From Phycisphaerae bacterium (GTDB lineage Bacteria > Planctomycetota > Phycisphaerae > UBA1845), in NCBI GenBank assembly GCA_030429365.1, contig JAUIEW010000004.1, forward strand, positions 1 to 57,202: DNA of 57,202 nt. The letters run 5' to 3'. Positions 1 to 8,500 of this stretch are shown here, piece by piece. The notes below the pieces were generated by a model. The model saw only the letters and a list, made by a program, of their open reading frames with translations. It had not been told where the DNA came from and did not search any database. A program made the translations under genes and the position numbers. Within the stretch, counting starts at the first letter, position 1. The number at the start of each line of letters is the position of its first letter.

Positions 1-531
1 TCCATCGGCATAGACTCATTGCATCTGGTCGATCCGGATGTTGTCGCTGTCGAAAATCTGGCTTGCCAAGGCTTCGATCAGGATAATTTGGGAAGAGCCA
101 AGGTCGAAGCAACTGCTGACTTCTGCCATCGCATCAATCCCTGCATGGAAGTCCTGACCGAAGAAAACCGATTCCGGCGCAGCGGTGCGTTCGGCAACGC
201 GATCTTCTGCTGTGTCGACAGCATCAAAACGCGCCGCTTTGTCTGGGAGAATGCGGGCGAACATGCCGAAATCTTCCTCGACGGCCGAATGACCGCCGAG
301 ACCATTCGAATTGTTACCGTCAGCGATGCGCATGGTCGCGATCATTACCCACGTACATTATTCGCACCGGACCGCGCCTACCGAGGCAACTGCACGAACA
401 AATCGACGATATTCGCCGCAAATATCGCAGCGGGATTGATGGTGTCGAACTTTAGCAAGTTCTTGAGAAGACTGCCCATCGAGCCAGACTTCTGCATGAA
501 TCTGTTAAGCAACGAGTTGTTGGTTTTTTGA
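1..531 (+). CDS. ThiF/E1-like adenylyltransferase, 5' end cut by window edge
   Basis: The reading frame is open from base 1 (SIGIDSLHLVDPDVV...), so the TTG at 19 in the ORF track is not the start and the N-terminal glycine-rich nucleotide-binding loop lies outside the window. What is visible is the second half of an E1/ThiF/MoeB fold: the strand ending LVDPDVVAVENLACQGF (typical LVDxDxVxxxNLxRQ), then GRAKVEA, the VDSIKTRR segment, the DGRM strand, and a C-terminal helix region NCTNKSTIFAANIAAGL whose Cys could be the thiolating or zinc-site residue. Such enzymes adenylate the C-terminus of a ubiquitin-like or sulfur-carrier protein. It is the first gene of a recombinase-bearing element, so it is more likely accessory cargo than thiamine or molybdopterin synthesis. 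No carrier protein, E2 or JAB peptidase is visible; they could lie upstream of the edge. Family assignment is firm, substrate unknown. Confidence 0.8.
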   Translation, partial: SIGIDSLHLVDPDVVAVENLACQGFDQDNLGRAKVEATADFCHRINPCMEVLTEENRFRRSGAFGNAIFCCVDSIKTRRFVWENAGEHAEIFLDGRMTAETIRIVTVSDAHGRDHYPRTLFAPDRAYRGNCTNKSTIFAANIAAGLMVSNFSKFLRRLPIEPDFCMNLLSNELLVF

Positions 532-583
532 GTCAAACGGTGGTTTCGCAGACCAAACCAATCCATACGCGAAAGGACATATC

Positions 584-772
584 ATGCAAGACTGTAATCC
601 GAAGAGTCGGCCCGATAGCCGAATTGAAAACCTGGAAACTAACCAGGCGGAGATTCGACATTCGAAATCAATTGCAACTGCACAGGCCCATTTCTTGCGC
701 CTTATTGCAGTGCGAATCGCACAACGATGGACCGCCAACCAGCGTGAGATTCCTGATTCCGATGACAAATAA
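584..772 (+). CDS. Small hypothetical protein in integrative element
   Basis: A 62-residue ORF 52 bp after the E1-like gene. It starts at ATG with an AAAGGA-like Shine-Dalgarno a few bases upstream. The protein is charged at both ends with a central amphipathic or hydrophobic helix (SIATAQAHFLRLIAVRIAQ), and the N-terminal part (RIENLETNQAEIRH) has coiled-coil spacing. I do not recognise a family. The longer overlapping ORF 528-944 in another frame lacks such a ribosome site and reads as low-quality protein, so this frame is preferred. It may be co-transcribed with the E1-like gene. Confidence 0.5.
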   Translation: MQDCNPKSRPDSRIENLETNQAEIRHSKSIATAQAHFLRLIAVRIAQRWTANQREIPDSDDK

Positions 773-940
773 AGTTGTTCTTGCCCCGCCGGTTTGCGGC
801 CAGTCTGCTGGAATTCGAATTGGAATGATGCTGCCGCCAAGCAGCAGGCGTTATTCCGCCAAATGTAAAATTTGGGGCCAATCATTCCTTCATGGTAAAA
901 CTGGCCCAGTTCACCGAGTGGCCTGTTCTTGGAGATTGAG

Positions 941-1966
941 ATGATATCGATTGAAGAAATCCTACCGAAAGCCAAATACCAAACGATTCCATCGCAATAC
1001 AAAAGCCATCCGCTAATTGAGGGGCGCTCGTATTACACTTTGCCCCTTCAACTTCTCAAAGAGCTAGTTAAACACTGCGGTGAAAACGCGTTCGACGCCG
1101 TTCTACTGAAAATGGAGCGCGATCTTGCGACGGCCCTTAGGCACAACCCGCGTCTCATCGGTTTTGACGGATATGGAGAAGTGCTCTCGCACGATTATCT
1201 GTCGAAGGATGATCTACCGCTTCCGAATCCTGACGACCAATTCTTGAATCGCATCGGCAAAACACGTGCGGGCTACGACCAATTCCTCGACGAAGCAAAA
1301 CAGCTGTTAACCTCCAGGCGAAACGAGTTACGAGGTTACATCGGGTGGCTGGTTACCAACCCGTCGTTCCGCAATGAACGGGACCAACTTTTTCAGAAGT
1401 GGGAACGCCACATCGCCGTCGTCGGTATACCCCAACATGGAACCATGTTCCTTCGCAATGCCAGTGGCAGCCATTTAGTGCTCAAAACTCGCAAGCCAAG
1501 ACGTTCACAGTTCTTTGACGATTTCACAGGATTCTATCGGCGGTGGCGTTTGCGACATCTGATGACGCATGAACTTCCAGTTCCAGTAGCGCCGAAGGTG
1601 ACTGCCCGTGGAGCGCTTGAGGGCAACGCACTTATGAACGGTGGCGGCGTTTGCGTCTGGCAGCCGGATACGGTTCCGGTGAGTTCCGGTGATCAACTCA
1701 AAGTGATGCTCGACGACATGCGCCTCAGTGGCGACAACGATCACCTTGACGAATGGATCAACAAGTTTAGCAAGACGGGGACGAACTCTCACACGATCCA
1801 TAAATTCGGCGACGTGCTCACAGTTCATTTTTACCGGAACCTGTTGCAGGAACGCCATCCAAATATGTTCAATCGCAGGAAAGGAAAAGTCATCGCGGCC
1901 TTTGGCGAATACCTTGGCCTCAGCCCGCGCCCAATCCAGAGGATCATTCGGCTGATCGACACTTAA
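941..1966 (+). CDS. Hypothetical protein of integrative element
   Basis: About 341 residues. The track start at 929 is TTG; the ATG at 941 has GGAG six bases upstream, so it is the better start. The product begins MISIEEILPKAKYQTIPS and is soluble, with no signal peptide or membrane segment. The middle is rich in aromatic and basic residues (FDDFTGFYRRWRLRHLM), and the C-terminal 60 residues are basic (MFNRRKGKVIAAFGEYLG), which would suit nucleic-acid contact, but I recognise no domain. It lies between the E1-like gene and the excisionase-recombinase pair on the same strand, so it is cargo or a maintenance gene of the element. Function unknown; the coding call rests on length, start signal and normal composition. 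Confidence 0.7.
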   Translation: MISIEEILPKAKYQTIPSQYKSHPLIEGRSYYTLPLQLLKELVKHCGENAFDAVLLKMERDLATALRHNPRLIGFDGYGEVLSHDYLSKDDLPLPNPDDQFLNRIGKTRAGYDQFLDEAKQLLTSRRNELRGYIGWLVTNPSFRNERDQLFQKWERHIAVVGIPQHGTMFLRNASGSHLVLKTRKPRRSQFFDDFTGFYRRWRLRHLMTHELPVPVAPKVTARGALEGNALMNGGGVCVWQPDTVPVSSGDQLKVMLDDMRLSGDNDHLDEWINKFSKTGTNSHTIHKFGDVLTVHFYRNLLQERHPNMFNRRKGKVIAAFGEYLGLSPRPIQRIIRLIDT

Positions 1967-2144
1967 CTGGCGGCAGGTTCATCCCACCAATTGAAATGAA
2001 CTGAGCCGATTTGCGTCACTTCCTCGTTAGGAAGTGGCGTATGAATTCACTCACTCGCCGCCAACAATTCCACGGAAACGAAAGCAACTCTCGGCGTATG
2101 CCGGCTTTGAAGGCCGGAATACGTCGAAGACTTGAGATCGATCC

Positions 2145-2531
2145 GTGGAAAAAGAGCCGTATTTCAACCAAGACGAGGAACAACACACTGGCGGAGGATC
2201 CGACCCAACACGTACGGACTCGCCGTCAGATTTGCAGTTCTTATCCGCTGCTGAATTTGCTGCGATTACCGGGCTCTCAAAAAGCACGGTGCGCCGCCGA
2301 ATCCGCGACAGTGATATTCCCGTTTTCCAGCCCGGCGGCCATCGCTGCCGGGTTCTGATCCCAGTTTCTGCAATCCAAAGCGTCACGCGAAAAGACAATT
2401 CAGACGACGACGGTTGCGCACCTTGTGCTAAACGTCCGGCAGAGCCTCGACTGCCAGGACCGTCGCCGACATGGCGACGTGCAAATATCAAAGCCAAGAT
2501 TCGGGGCCAGGGAGCAAACAATGGCTCATAA
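2145..2531 (+). CDS. Excisionase-type helix-turn-helix protein
   Basis: 128 residues from a GTG start; an in-frame stop (TGA at 2133) closes the frame upstream. Residues about 30-80 (LSAAEFAAITGLSKSTVRRR, then IPVFQPGGHRCRVL) form a MerR/excisionase-like winged helix: helix-turn-helix followed by the wing that normally reads PGGxxRRxxxxxL. Such proteins act as recombination directionality factors or promote excision by bending att DNA. The C-terminal 45 residues are basic, Pro-rich and probably disordered. Its stop codon overlaps the recombinase start by 11 bp, indicating translational coupling. It could also act as a transcriptional regulator of the element. Confidence 0.75.
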   Translation: MEKEPYFNQDEEQHTGGGSDPTRTDSPSDLQFLSAAEFAAITGLSKSTVRRRIRDSDIPVFQPGGHRCRVLIPVSAIQSVTRKDNSDDDGCAPCAKRPAEPRLPGPSPTWRRANIKAKIRGQGANNGS

Positions 2532-3738
2532 ATCTTCGAATCAGACGATTTGCTGCAAATATTTTAAGTGGAAACTACGTCGCCGTAACGGCGTGTTCAT
2601 CGCCGATGGTCGAACAAACGCATCGCCGCTTGGTCGACATTCTCTTGGGACCAAAGACCGTGAAGAAGCCATGCGATTACTTTTTGAACTTGACCAGCTC
2701 AAAGCCGTCGAGTTGGACTTGGCCGATCCTGAAATCGTCGACCAGATTCAACACGATGCCGTCGAATTGGAAGAAGGTTGGAATCAGTATCGCGATTACC
2801 TCCGACGACCCGAAATCGCCGGCGGCGTGTGCGAGAAATCGGTCAAGAAGTACGCTGGAATTGTTAAGAAGTTCTTCCGGTTTGCACATAACCATGGTGT
2901 TACGAAATGGAACAATGTCACGACCCGATTCACAGAGAATTACCTTAGACATCTAAGCAACAAGAATTACGCCGACCGCACGATTTACTCCGAAGGGACA
3001 TTTATGAAACAAATCACAAAATGGATGATCGGCGAAGAAATCCTGCCCGCCGCCTGCATGATTAAGCTCAAACTCAAGAAAGTCCATGGGACAAATACAT
3101 ATTGCTGGAAGCAGCAGGAAGTGACGGCAATGATCAGACACTGCCGGCAAAGTCAGAAACTCAAATGGCTAGGCGACATTATCGTCGCATTGGCACACAC
3201 CGGTCAACGCATCAGTGAACTGGCGAACTTGCGATGGTCGGACGTGGATTTCGAGCATGGGCTCATTTGGATTACCAACGATAGAAGCAATGGAACTTCC
3301 GGACGACCAGCACGCAGAACCAAGAATCGGTGTGACCGAAGCATCCCCATTCATGGGGTTCTTCTAACGGTCTTAGGCGGTATTCCGAAATCGAACGACG
3401 GCTTTGTTTTTCGTGGACCACGGAATGGAAAACTGAAACCGGATGTGGTTCGGGTCGCCTTCATTCGTGATGTCATCAAACCACTCAAGGAGCGTTTTCC
3501 CACGGCAGAGGGTGCCATTGGTTTTGAAAACGGCCGATTGCATTCGTTCCGGCATTTTTTCTGCAGCGCTTCAGCCAACGCCGGTACACCTGAAGCTGTT
3601 GTGATGTCGTGGTTGGGGCACAAGAGCAGCGCCATGCTTCGTCATTACTACCACCTAAACAACAGCGAAGCCCAGCAGCAGATTGGGCGGATCGCGTTTA
3701 CAAGCGGGACGTTAGATCCCGAAGATGAAGACGAATGA
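2521..3738 (+). CDS. Tyrosine recombinase (site-specific integrase)
   Basis: 405 residues from ATG 2521, preceded by GGGAG; the track start at 2425 lies deep in the excisionase gene and is rejected. The N-terminal part resembles a SAM-like core-binding domain (about residues 80-175). The catalytic domain shows the expected set: R230 in HTGQRISELANLRW, H341-x-x-R344 in HSFRH, H367 in WLGHKSSAML and the nucleophile Y376 in RHYYH. All key residues are present, so it should be active. It points at the tRNA-Ser 3' end 350 bp downstream, the standard geometry for an integrase next to its attachment site. Overlap with the excisionase gene suggests one transcript for both. Confidence 0.92.
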   Translation: MAHKSSNQTICCKYFKWKLRRRNGVFIADGRTNASPLGRHSLGTKDREEAMRLLFELDQLKAVELDLADPEIVDQIQHDAVELEEGWNQYRDYLRRPEIAGGVCEKSVKKYAGIVKKFFRFAHNHGVTKWNNVTTRFTENYLRHLSNKNYADRTIYSEGTFMKQITKWMIGEEILPAACMIKLKLKKVHGTNTYCWKQQEVTAMIRHCRQSQKLKWLGDIIVALAHTGQRISELANLRWSDVDFEHGLIWITNDRSNGTSGRPARRTKNRCDRSIPIHGVLLTVLGGIPKSNDGFVFRGPRNGKLKPDVVRVAFIRDVIKPLKERFPTAEGAIGFENGRLHSFRHFFCSASANAGTPEAVVMSWLGHKSSAMLRHYYHLNNSEAQQQIGRIAFTSGTLDPEDEDE

Positions 3739-3997
3739 ACTAGGTGGTGCTGGTGGCCATTAAGAACGGCTGTCCCACAATTATCGAGACCGACCGGCAT
3801 GCGCTGGTTTGACCTTAAGAAAGAATCTGGGTGGCAATCTTGCGACGTCGCAACGGTCAAGCCGCTCAATACATTGGAGGACGCTCGAAGCGGATTGAAG
3901 ATTCGTGAAATGAAGAAGAAATAAACGGTAAACACCAGATCTAAGACAACCGATTCCTTACCGATCCTCCGCTTGAACCGGGCCGCGGGCGGCCTGT

Positions 3998-4021
3998 TTT
4001 GGCACAGTTTTTGGCACAGTT
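3998..4021. repeat. Tandem 12-bp repeat TTTGGCACAGTT x2
   Basis: Two exact adjacent copies of TTTGGCACAGTT between the recombinase stop and the tRNA-Ser gene. Position just inside the presumed att junction and the exact duplication fit arm-type binding sites for integrase or excisionase. That role is inferred from position only. The rest of the 3739-4093 gap shows no credible gene. Confidence 0.55.
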
Positions 4022-4093
4022 GGCCATGCCAATAAAATGACGCCTCGTAACATCCTGTAAACCAAGGTGTTACAAAGCGTCTAGAATAAGAAA

Positions 4094-4130
4094 CGGAGAG
4101 GGAGGGATTCGAACCCCCGCTGCAGTCACC
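4094..4130. other. Probable attachment site (attR/attL) in the 3' half of tRNA-Ser
   Basis: The T-arm and acceptor stem of tRNA-Ser (GGAGAGGGAGGGATTCGAACC on the + strand) face the recombinase gene. Tyrosine recombinases commonly use this part of a tRNA gene as their core site, leaving the tRNA intact. I found no second copy of the sequence to the left, so the other end of the element must lie beyond base 1. The exact crossover cannot be set from one end, so the limits are approximate. Confidence 0.5.
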
Positions 4131-4180
4131 CGCAGACCGCATTTCGAATGCGGCGCCTTCAGCCGCTCGGCCACCTCTCC
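4094..4180 (-). tRNA. tRNA-Ser (CGA anticodon)
   Basis: 87-nt class II tRNA on the minus strand. The acceptor stem GGAGAGG/CCTCTCC pairs perfectly, the D-arm reads TGGCCGAGCGGCTGAAGG, and the anticodon arm CCGCA-TTCGAAA-TGCGG gives anticodon CGA. It has the long variable arm of tRNA-Ser and the T-loop TTCGAAT. CCA is not encoded. It reads codon UCG. The 3' end points at the recombinase gene. Confidence 0.95.
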
Positions 4181-4389
4181 TGCACCGATCGATTTACCCC
4201 AAAACCGCCCGCCAAACGGGCAAAATCGAGGATCGATCAGACCTATTCACTTTTTCTGGCACCTGCGGATTTATCGTCCGCAGCGTGTGAAACCCTTAAT
4301 ATCACGATCGCCCAAACAAGTCCAGATCACCCGACGGCATCAGGCGTCAATTCCGAAACCGATGGCGACGCAACACGAACGGATCGCGT

Positions 4390-5883
4390 TTAGCCTTTCG
4401 AAAGCTCGGCCAACACGGCTTTCAGATAGGACCAGATCTTCCCGACCGACTCGATCCACACCTGCTCGTCGGGACTGTGGGCTCCTTCGATCCGCGGCCC
4501 GAATGAGATGGTGTCCATCTTGCCGACCCGTTCGCCGATGATTCCGCACTCCAAACCGGCATGGATCGCGGCGACTTTCGGCTCTTCCTTGAACAACTCG
4601 GTGTAAATCCGCGAGCACGTCCGCAGGAGGGCTGAGTCCGGGTTCGGCTCCCAGCCGGGATAGTCATTGGCGTGGCTGATCTTCGCACCCGACAACTTGC
4701 CGACGCTGATGATCTGACTCAGCGCCACTTCCTTGCGCGAATCCGACGAGCTGCGCGTCAACATGCCGACATCCACACTCAACGCACCACCGTCGGCGAC
4801 TGTCTTGATCGTTGAGATGTTATTCGACGATTGCACCAACTCCGGAATTTTAGGATGCATCCCCATCACGCCATGCGGAATGGCCATCAATGCCGCGAGC
4901 AACCGGGCAGTGTCATCCTTTGACACCACAGCCCCACATTCTGCGTCCGCGATCTTGGCAACTTCGATGCGAATGTTCTTTTCAAACGACTCAGCCGTCG
5001 ATTCAGCCGCGACCGTCTTGGCGGCTTCTTCAAGCGCTTTCAACGTACCCGTTGGCCCACATACCACCGCGCTCGATTCGCGGGCGATCGCATTCCGCTT
5101 GCTTCCTCCGTTGATCGACGCAACCTGCACGTCGGCGGCATGCAGCAACGTCCGCACAACCAACCGGTTGGCCGACGCCCGCCCTTCATGAATATCACCA
5201 CCCGAATGCCCACCGCGAAGACCCGACACCGAAACCCGCAGACATTCCGCACCAGCCGGCACAGCCGACGTCTCAAAGCGCCAGGTCAGGTTCGTATCGC
5301 GTCCGCCTGCGCAACCGATATACAGCGCGTCATCTTCTTCCGAATCCAGATTGATCAGCCGGCGTCCTTCGAACGAATCGGGCGCGAGCGCCTTCGCACC
5401 GGTCATGCCCTCTTCTTCATCACTCGTAAAGAGCAACTCAAGCGGTCCATGCACAACCTCGGGATCAGTCGCGGCAGCGAGTGCCAAACTCACGCCCATC
5501 CCGTTGTCGGCACCGAGCGTTGTCCCGTCGGCGCGAACGATCTTCAAGCCTTCGTCATCTTCAGCGATGATCGTGCGAATCGGATCGTTGTCGAAATCCT
5601 GCTCAACCCCCGCATTCTTTTCGCACACCATGTCCAGATGCCCTTGCAAGACGGTGATCGGCGCCGACTCGCAGCCGGGCGATGCCGGCACGGTGATCAC
5701 GATGTTGCCAGCCGTATCGCGCTTCGATTTGAAACCGAGCGACTCGGCAAGGTCGAGAACATGCTTTTGAATCTTAGCCTCGTTCTTGGAAGGCCTGGGC
5801 ACGCCCGTCATCCCGGCGAAAAATCGCCAAACGGATTTCGGTTCCAGTTGAGTCAAGTCGGCTGACACACGATCGGCGGACAT
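4390..5883 (-). CDS. pepD: Cytosolic aminoacyl-histidine dipeptidase (PepD, M20C)
   Basis: 497 residues from ATG 5883, with AAGGGG upstream; the track start at 6012 adds an unlikely leader. It begins LEPKSVWRFFAGMTGVPRPS, the usual PepD N-terminus. Metal and catalytic motifs of the M20 family are all visible: GHLDMVCEKN, ADNGMGVSLALA (bridging Asp), TSDEEEGMTGA (catalytic Glu pair), RGGHSGGDIHEGRA in the lid region and HAGLECG near the end. Length matches the E. coli enzyme (about 485). It hydrolyses a broad range of dipeptides, including Xaa-His, in the cytoplasm. It is a single gene next to the tRNA and outside the element. Confidence 0.92.
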   Translation of the reverse strand: MSADRVSADLTQLEPKSVWRFFAGMTGVPRPSKNEAKIQKHVLDLAESLGFKSKRDTAGNIVITVPASPGCESAPITVLQGHLDMVCEKNAGVEQDFDNDPIRTIIAEDDEGLKIVRADGTTLGADNGMGVSLALAAATDPEVVHGPLELLFTSDEEEGMTGAKALAPDSFEGRRLINLDSEEDDALYIGCAGGRDTNLTWRFETSAVPAGAECLRVSVSGLRGGHSGGDIHEGRASANRLVVRTLLHAADVQVASINGGSKRNAIARESSAVVCGPTGTLKALEEAAKTVAAESTAESFEKNIRIEVAKIADAECGAVVSKDDTARLLAALMAIPHGVMGMHPKIPELVQSSNNISTIKTVADGGALSVDVGMLTRSSSDSRKEVALSQIISVGKLSGAKISHANDYPGWEPNPDSALLRTCSRIYTELFKEEPKVAAIHAGLECGIIGERVGKMDTISFGPRIEGAHSPDEQVWIESVGKIWSYLKAVLAELSKG

Positions 5884-6051
5884 GAAAATCCCCTTCCTCA
5901 AAAGAGTTGATCCAGTGAAATCAGATTGAGTTGCCAAGGGGATATTGTAAGGAATGCCACACGAACCGCCACGCGTCCAAAGCGGCTTTTTCCATGCGTG
6001 TTCTGCAAGCACGCGATTTTGCCGCGATGCAATGCTGGCGACCCTGCGAAT

Positions 6052-6825
6052 CTATTTCGCAGATGCGACGGATGCCCGGCGATGCGGTTGCGACGGGGTT
6101 TCAGTTTCGCTGCCGTCGAGGATGTGTTTGGCGATTTCGTAGCGCACGAATTTCTGGTTGGTGCAATCGGTGTGTGCGCCAGCCCAGCCGAGTCGAACCC
6201 AACTGCGATTCCACGGCGTATTCACGACGCGATCTTCCATGCCACGCGGCGGTTTCAAACCGACTGCGCCGATCGAACTCACCCCGCGTTTGCCATCAAT
6301 CGTCCCGACGATCTTAACCGTCTCCAACACTTCGTCGTATGGCGAATGATAGACGTAGATCTTGCCGGTCATCTTGCTGAGTGCCCGACTCATGTTGTAG
6401 TCATGCGAAAGCGATGAGCCGAGCAGAACCAGATTGTGAATCTTGGTGCCCCCCTTCAATCCTTCGATCGCCCAGGTCGCAACACCCGTGCCGGCTGACA
6501 GCGCGATGACGTTGATCTTGCGATCCGGATATCGTTCGTGGTAATCCTGAATGCGGCGCGAGAGAGCCGACGCCCGCAACTTCGCGCCGGGAATGTTCAA
6601 CTGATCGACCAACGGATTGAAGGACAACGTCCAAACGTAAAGTTCAACGTCGCCATGATATCCGGCTTGCTCCAACCCACCGGGAACTTCCGAAGCCCCG
6701 AAGCCCCAGTTGCCGGCGCCGTCGAGGTAATAGGTCTTGCCAAAATTTTCAGCCGTGCTGCGCTTCTGGCACCCACACGTTCCAATCAGACAAAACGAAA
6801 TCAGCAGTGTCGTTATTATTCGCAT
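6052..6825 (-). CDS. Lipoprotein with alpha/beta-hydrolase fold
   Basis: 257 residues from ATG 6825. Starting there gives a short lipoprotein signal (MRIITTLLISFCLIGTCGC) with lipobox LIGTCGC; the track start at 7077 adds 84 residues with no family support. An intermediate ATG at 6858 is also possible, since neither has a strong ribosome site. The mature protein has strand-turn motif VIALSAGTG (A-x-S-x-G nucleophile elbow), a SPYDEV acid candidate and a late GAHTD histidine, consistent with a Ser-Asp-His hydrolase. Probable membrane-anchored serine esterase or lipase-like enzyme; substrate unknown. It is divergent from trpF. Confidence 0.7.
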   Translation of the reverse strand: MRIITTLLISFCLIGTCGCQKRSTAENFGKTYYLDGAGNWGFGASEVPGGLEQAGYHGDVELYVWTLSFNPLVDQLNIPGAKLRASALSRRIQDYHERYPDRKINVIALSAGTGVATWAIEGLKGGTKIHNLVLLGSSLSHDYNMSRALSKMTGKIYVYHSPYDEVLETVKIVGTIDGKRGVSSIGAVGLKPPRGMEDRVVNTPWNRSWVRLGWAGAHTDCTNQKFVRYEIAKHILDGSETETPSQPHRRASVASAK

Positions 6826-7111
6826 TCTGACTATATCGCCGCGCAAATGCCCAAACATGAAGATCCGGCCCACATTAAACATGTAGTGTAAACCCGACTC
6901 GACTAGGGTCAAGATAACCTCATACCAATCCACCGCGCCGGCGATTTCGTGGGCGGCGATCCGCAAGCCCGATATTTGACCACCCGATTGTCCATGCCCC
7001 ATAATCACCGCTCCAACAGGGAATGAACGCGGGCAACAACCAACCCAATCGTCACGCCTTGCCTGAATTGATGGCATTGCATGTCGAATTCGCGCTTGGA
7101 ATCACTCGGCC

Positions 7112-7816
7112 ATGCAATACGCAAACGGACCCAGCCCCATGACCAGGGTCAAAATCTGTGGAATCACGACCGCAAAAGATGCGGTTCTGGCAGCCAGCGC
7201 CGGGGCGGACGCCGTCGGATTGAATTTTGTCGCAGGCCCCAGAAAGATCACGCCCGATGTCGCAGCCGACATTGTCGCCGCGCTGCCGCCATTCTGCGCG
7301 CCGGTCGCCCTCGTCAACGTCGAAACCAATCCACTGGGCGACGCCTTGTGGAATGCCATCGCTCAACTGCGGATTCGAACGATACAACTGTATGGCGACG
7401 AGCAGGATCAAGCCGTCCTGCCACTGATCCGCGAGGGATTCGCTCCGCTACTGGTGCACCGCATAATACCGGACGCATTCCCCGCCGACCTCGAAGCGCG
7501 AATCAATCGCCTCGATCCTGCGCCACCGCTCGGCGTAGTGGTCGATACGCACGATCCCGTTCAACTGGGCGGAACAGGACAAACGTTTGATTGGAAGATT
7601 CTCGACAAGGCGCGCATTGATGCGATCGCGCCGAATCCACCACGCCTCATTGTCGCCGGCGGACTCAACCCAACCAACGTCGCGGAGGCAGTGCGCATCG
7701 CCAAGCCATGGGCGGTAGACGTGTCTTCAGGCGTTGAAGAATCACCGGGACGCAAGTCGCCGGAATTGATGAGCACATTCGTGCGCGCCGCCAAGATTCC
7801 GACAACATCCACATAG
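7112..7816 (+). CDS. trpF: Phosphoribosylanthranilate isomerase
   Basis: Third step of tryptophan synthesis: Amadori rearrangement of N-(5'-phosphoribosyl)anthranilate to CdRP. The beta-alpha barrel signature is clear: VKICGITT with the catalytic Cys at strand 1, ADAVGLNF, the phosphate-binding end LIVAGGLNPTNV and the last strand VDVSSGVEESPGRKS, plus VVVDTHD with the general-acid Asp. Length is slightly above the family norm. An alternative start at ATG 7139 would bring VKICG to the usual position three residues in; neither codon has a good ribosome site, so the start is uncertain. No other trp gene is nearby, as is common for a dispersed trpF. Confidence 0.92.
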   Translation: MQYANGPSPMTRVKICGITTAKDAVLAASAGADAVGLNFVAGPRKITPDVAADIVAALPPFCAPVALVNVETNPLGDALWNAIAQLRIRTIQLYGDEQDQAVLPLIREGFAPLLVHRIIPDAFPADLEARINRLDPAPPLGVVVDTHDPVQLGGTGQTFDWKILDKARIDAIAPNPPRLIVAGGLNPTNVAEAVRIAKPWAVDVSSGVEESPGRKSPELMSTFVRAAKIPTTST

Positions 7817-8128
7817 TCGAATCGCGTGCTTCCCATAACGCTCGTTCCCATAAGCACACCTCCAAACTTATGAGCCCAACGGACCAAGCGCGCCGCGCGC
7901 CACGGATTTGTAAAGTCGTCAAGAATCACGTTCATCGTCATCAAAACCCGTCTGCCAATTCTGAACGATTCCATCCTTATTTCGCATAAACGCGCCGGAC
8001 GCTGGTAAGTCGTGCGTGCAGCGAAGAACGTATCGTAGCTTTCCCCCGAGACAACTCCGGCAGCGCGGACCCCCCAGGTCGCGCCCGGCCCAATCGCCTC
8101 TACAAAAAGGAATCGGGGGAGAGACACG
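7817..8128. other. Intergenic region, no gene seen
   Basis: 312 bp between trpF and the coiled-coil gene. The opposite-strand ORFs crossing it (7561-8187, 7919-8179) show biased, low-complexity translation and run into both neighbouring genes, so they are not called. I see no RNA gene and no convincing promoter boxes. A GGGGGAG ribosome site at its right end belongs to the next gene. Confidence 0.5.
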
Positions 8129-8482
8129 ATGGAAGACATTGCAAGACAGCTCGACGACGTTCGCGACGAAATGGTCCAACTGCTCAACGAATATCCCTAT
8201 GTCGAAGGGCAGGAACGCGAAGACATCTACGAGCGGTGCGAAGTGCTCGGCGGCGAAATCCAGGAGCTGGTCGGACTGCTGAAAATCGCCATCCGCTCAG
8301 CCAACCAGGAAGCCGAAGCCGAACGCGAATCCGATCCGGCATACTCCGAGCAGATTCAGAAGCTTAGCAACGAGAGTCTGGCTGCCATCCACGAAGCCGG
8401 CGTCGAAGTTTCCGCGGTGATCTCCGTCCTTCGCGAACGTCGCAACGAATTCCAGGACCTCGACGAGCCCGACTACATCTAG
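8129..8482 (+). CDS. Hypothetical acidic coiled-coil protein
   Basis: 117 residues with a strong ribosome site (GGGGGAG) before the ATG. The protein is highly acidic and almost wholly helical, with heptad spacing over MEDIARQLDDVRDEMVQLL and IQELVGLLKIAIRSANQ. No signal peptide, membrane segment or known domain. It may be a structural or adaptor protein; function unknown. It stands alone, with a GC-rich hairpin 19 bp after its stop. Confidence 0.7.
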   Translation: MEDIARQLDDVRDEMVQLLNEYPYVEGQEREDIYERCEVLGGEIQELVGLLKIAIRSANQEAEAERESDPAYSEQIQKLSNESLAAIHEAGVEVSAVISVLRERRNEFQDLDEPDYI

Positions 8483-8500
8483 CCAATAGGCTTGACAACC

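Noticed and set aside
528-944. 138-residue ORF overlapping the small element gene
   Set aside because: No ribosome site, composition unlike protein; the 584 and 941 starts explain the region better.
3648-4142. 164-residue minus-strand ORF
   Set aside because: It runs across the recombinase 3' end and the tRNA-Ser gene with no recognisable content.
5140-5865. 241-residue plus-strand ORF
   Set aside because: Shadow of pepD, Arg/His-rich with no motif.
7561-8187. 208-residue minus-strand ORF
   Set aside because: It overlaps the end of trpF and the start of the coiled-coil gene and has no ribosome site or domain.
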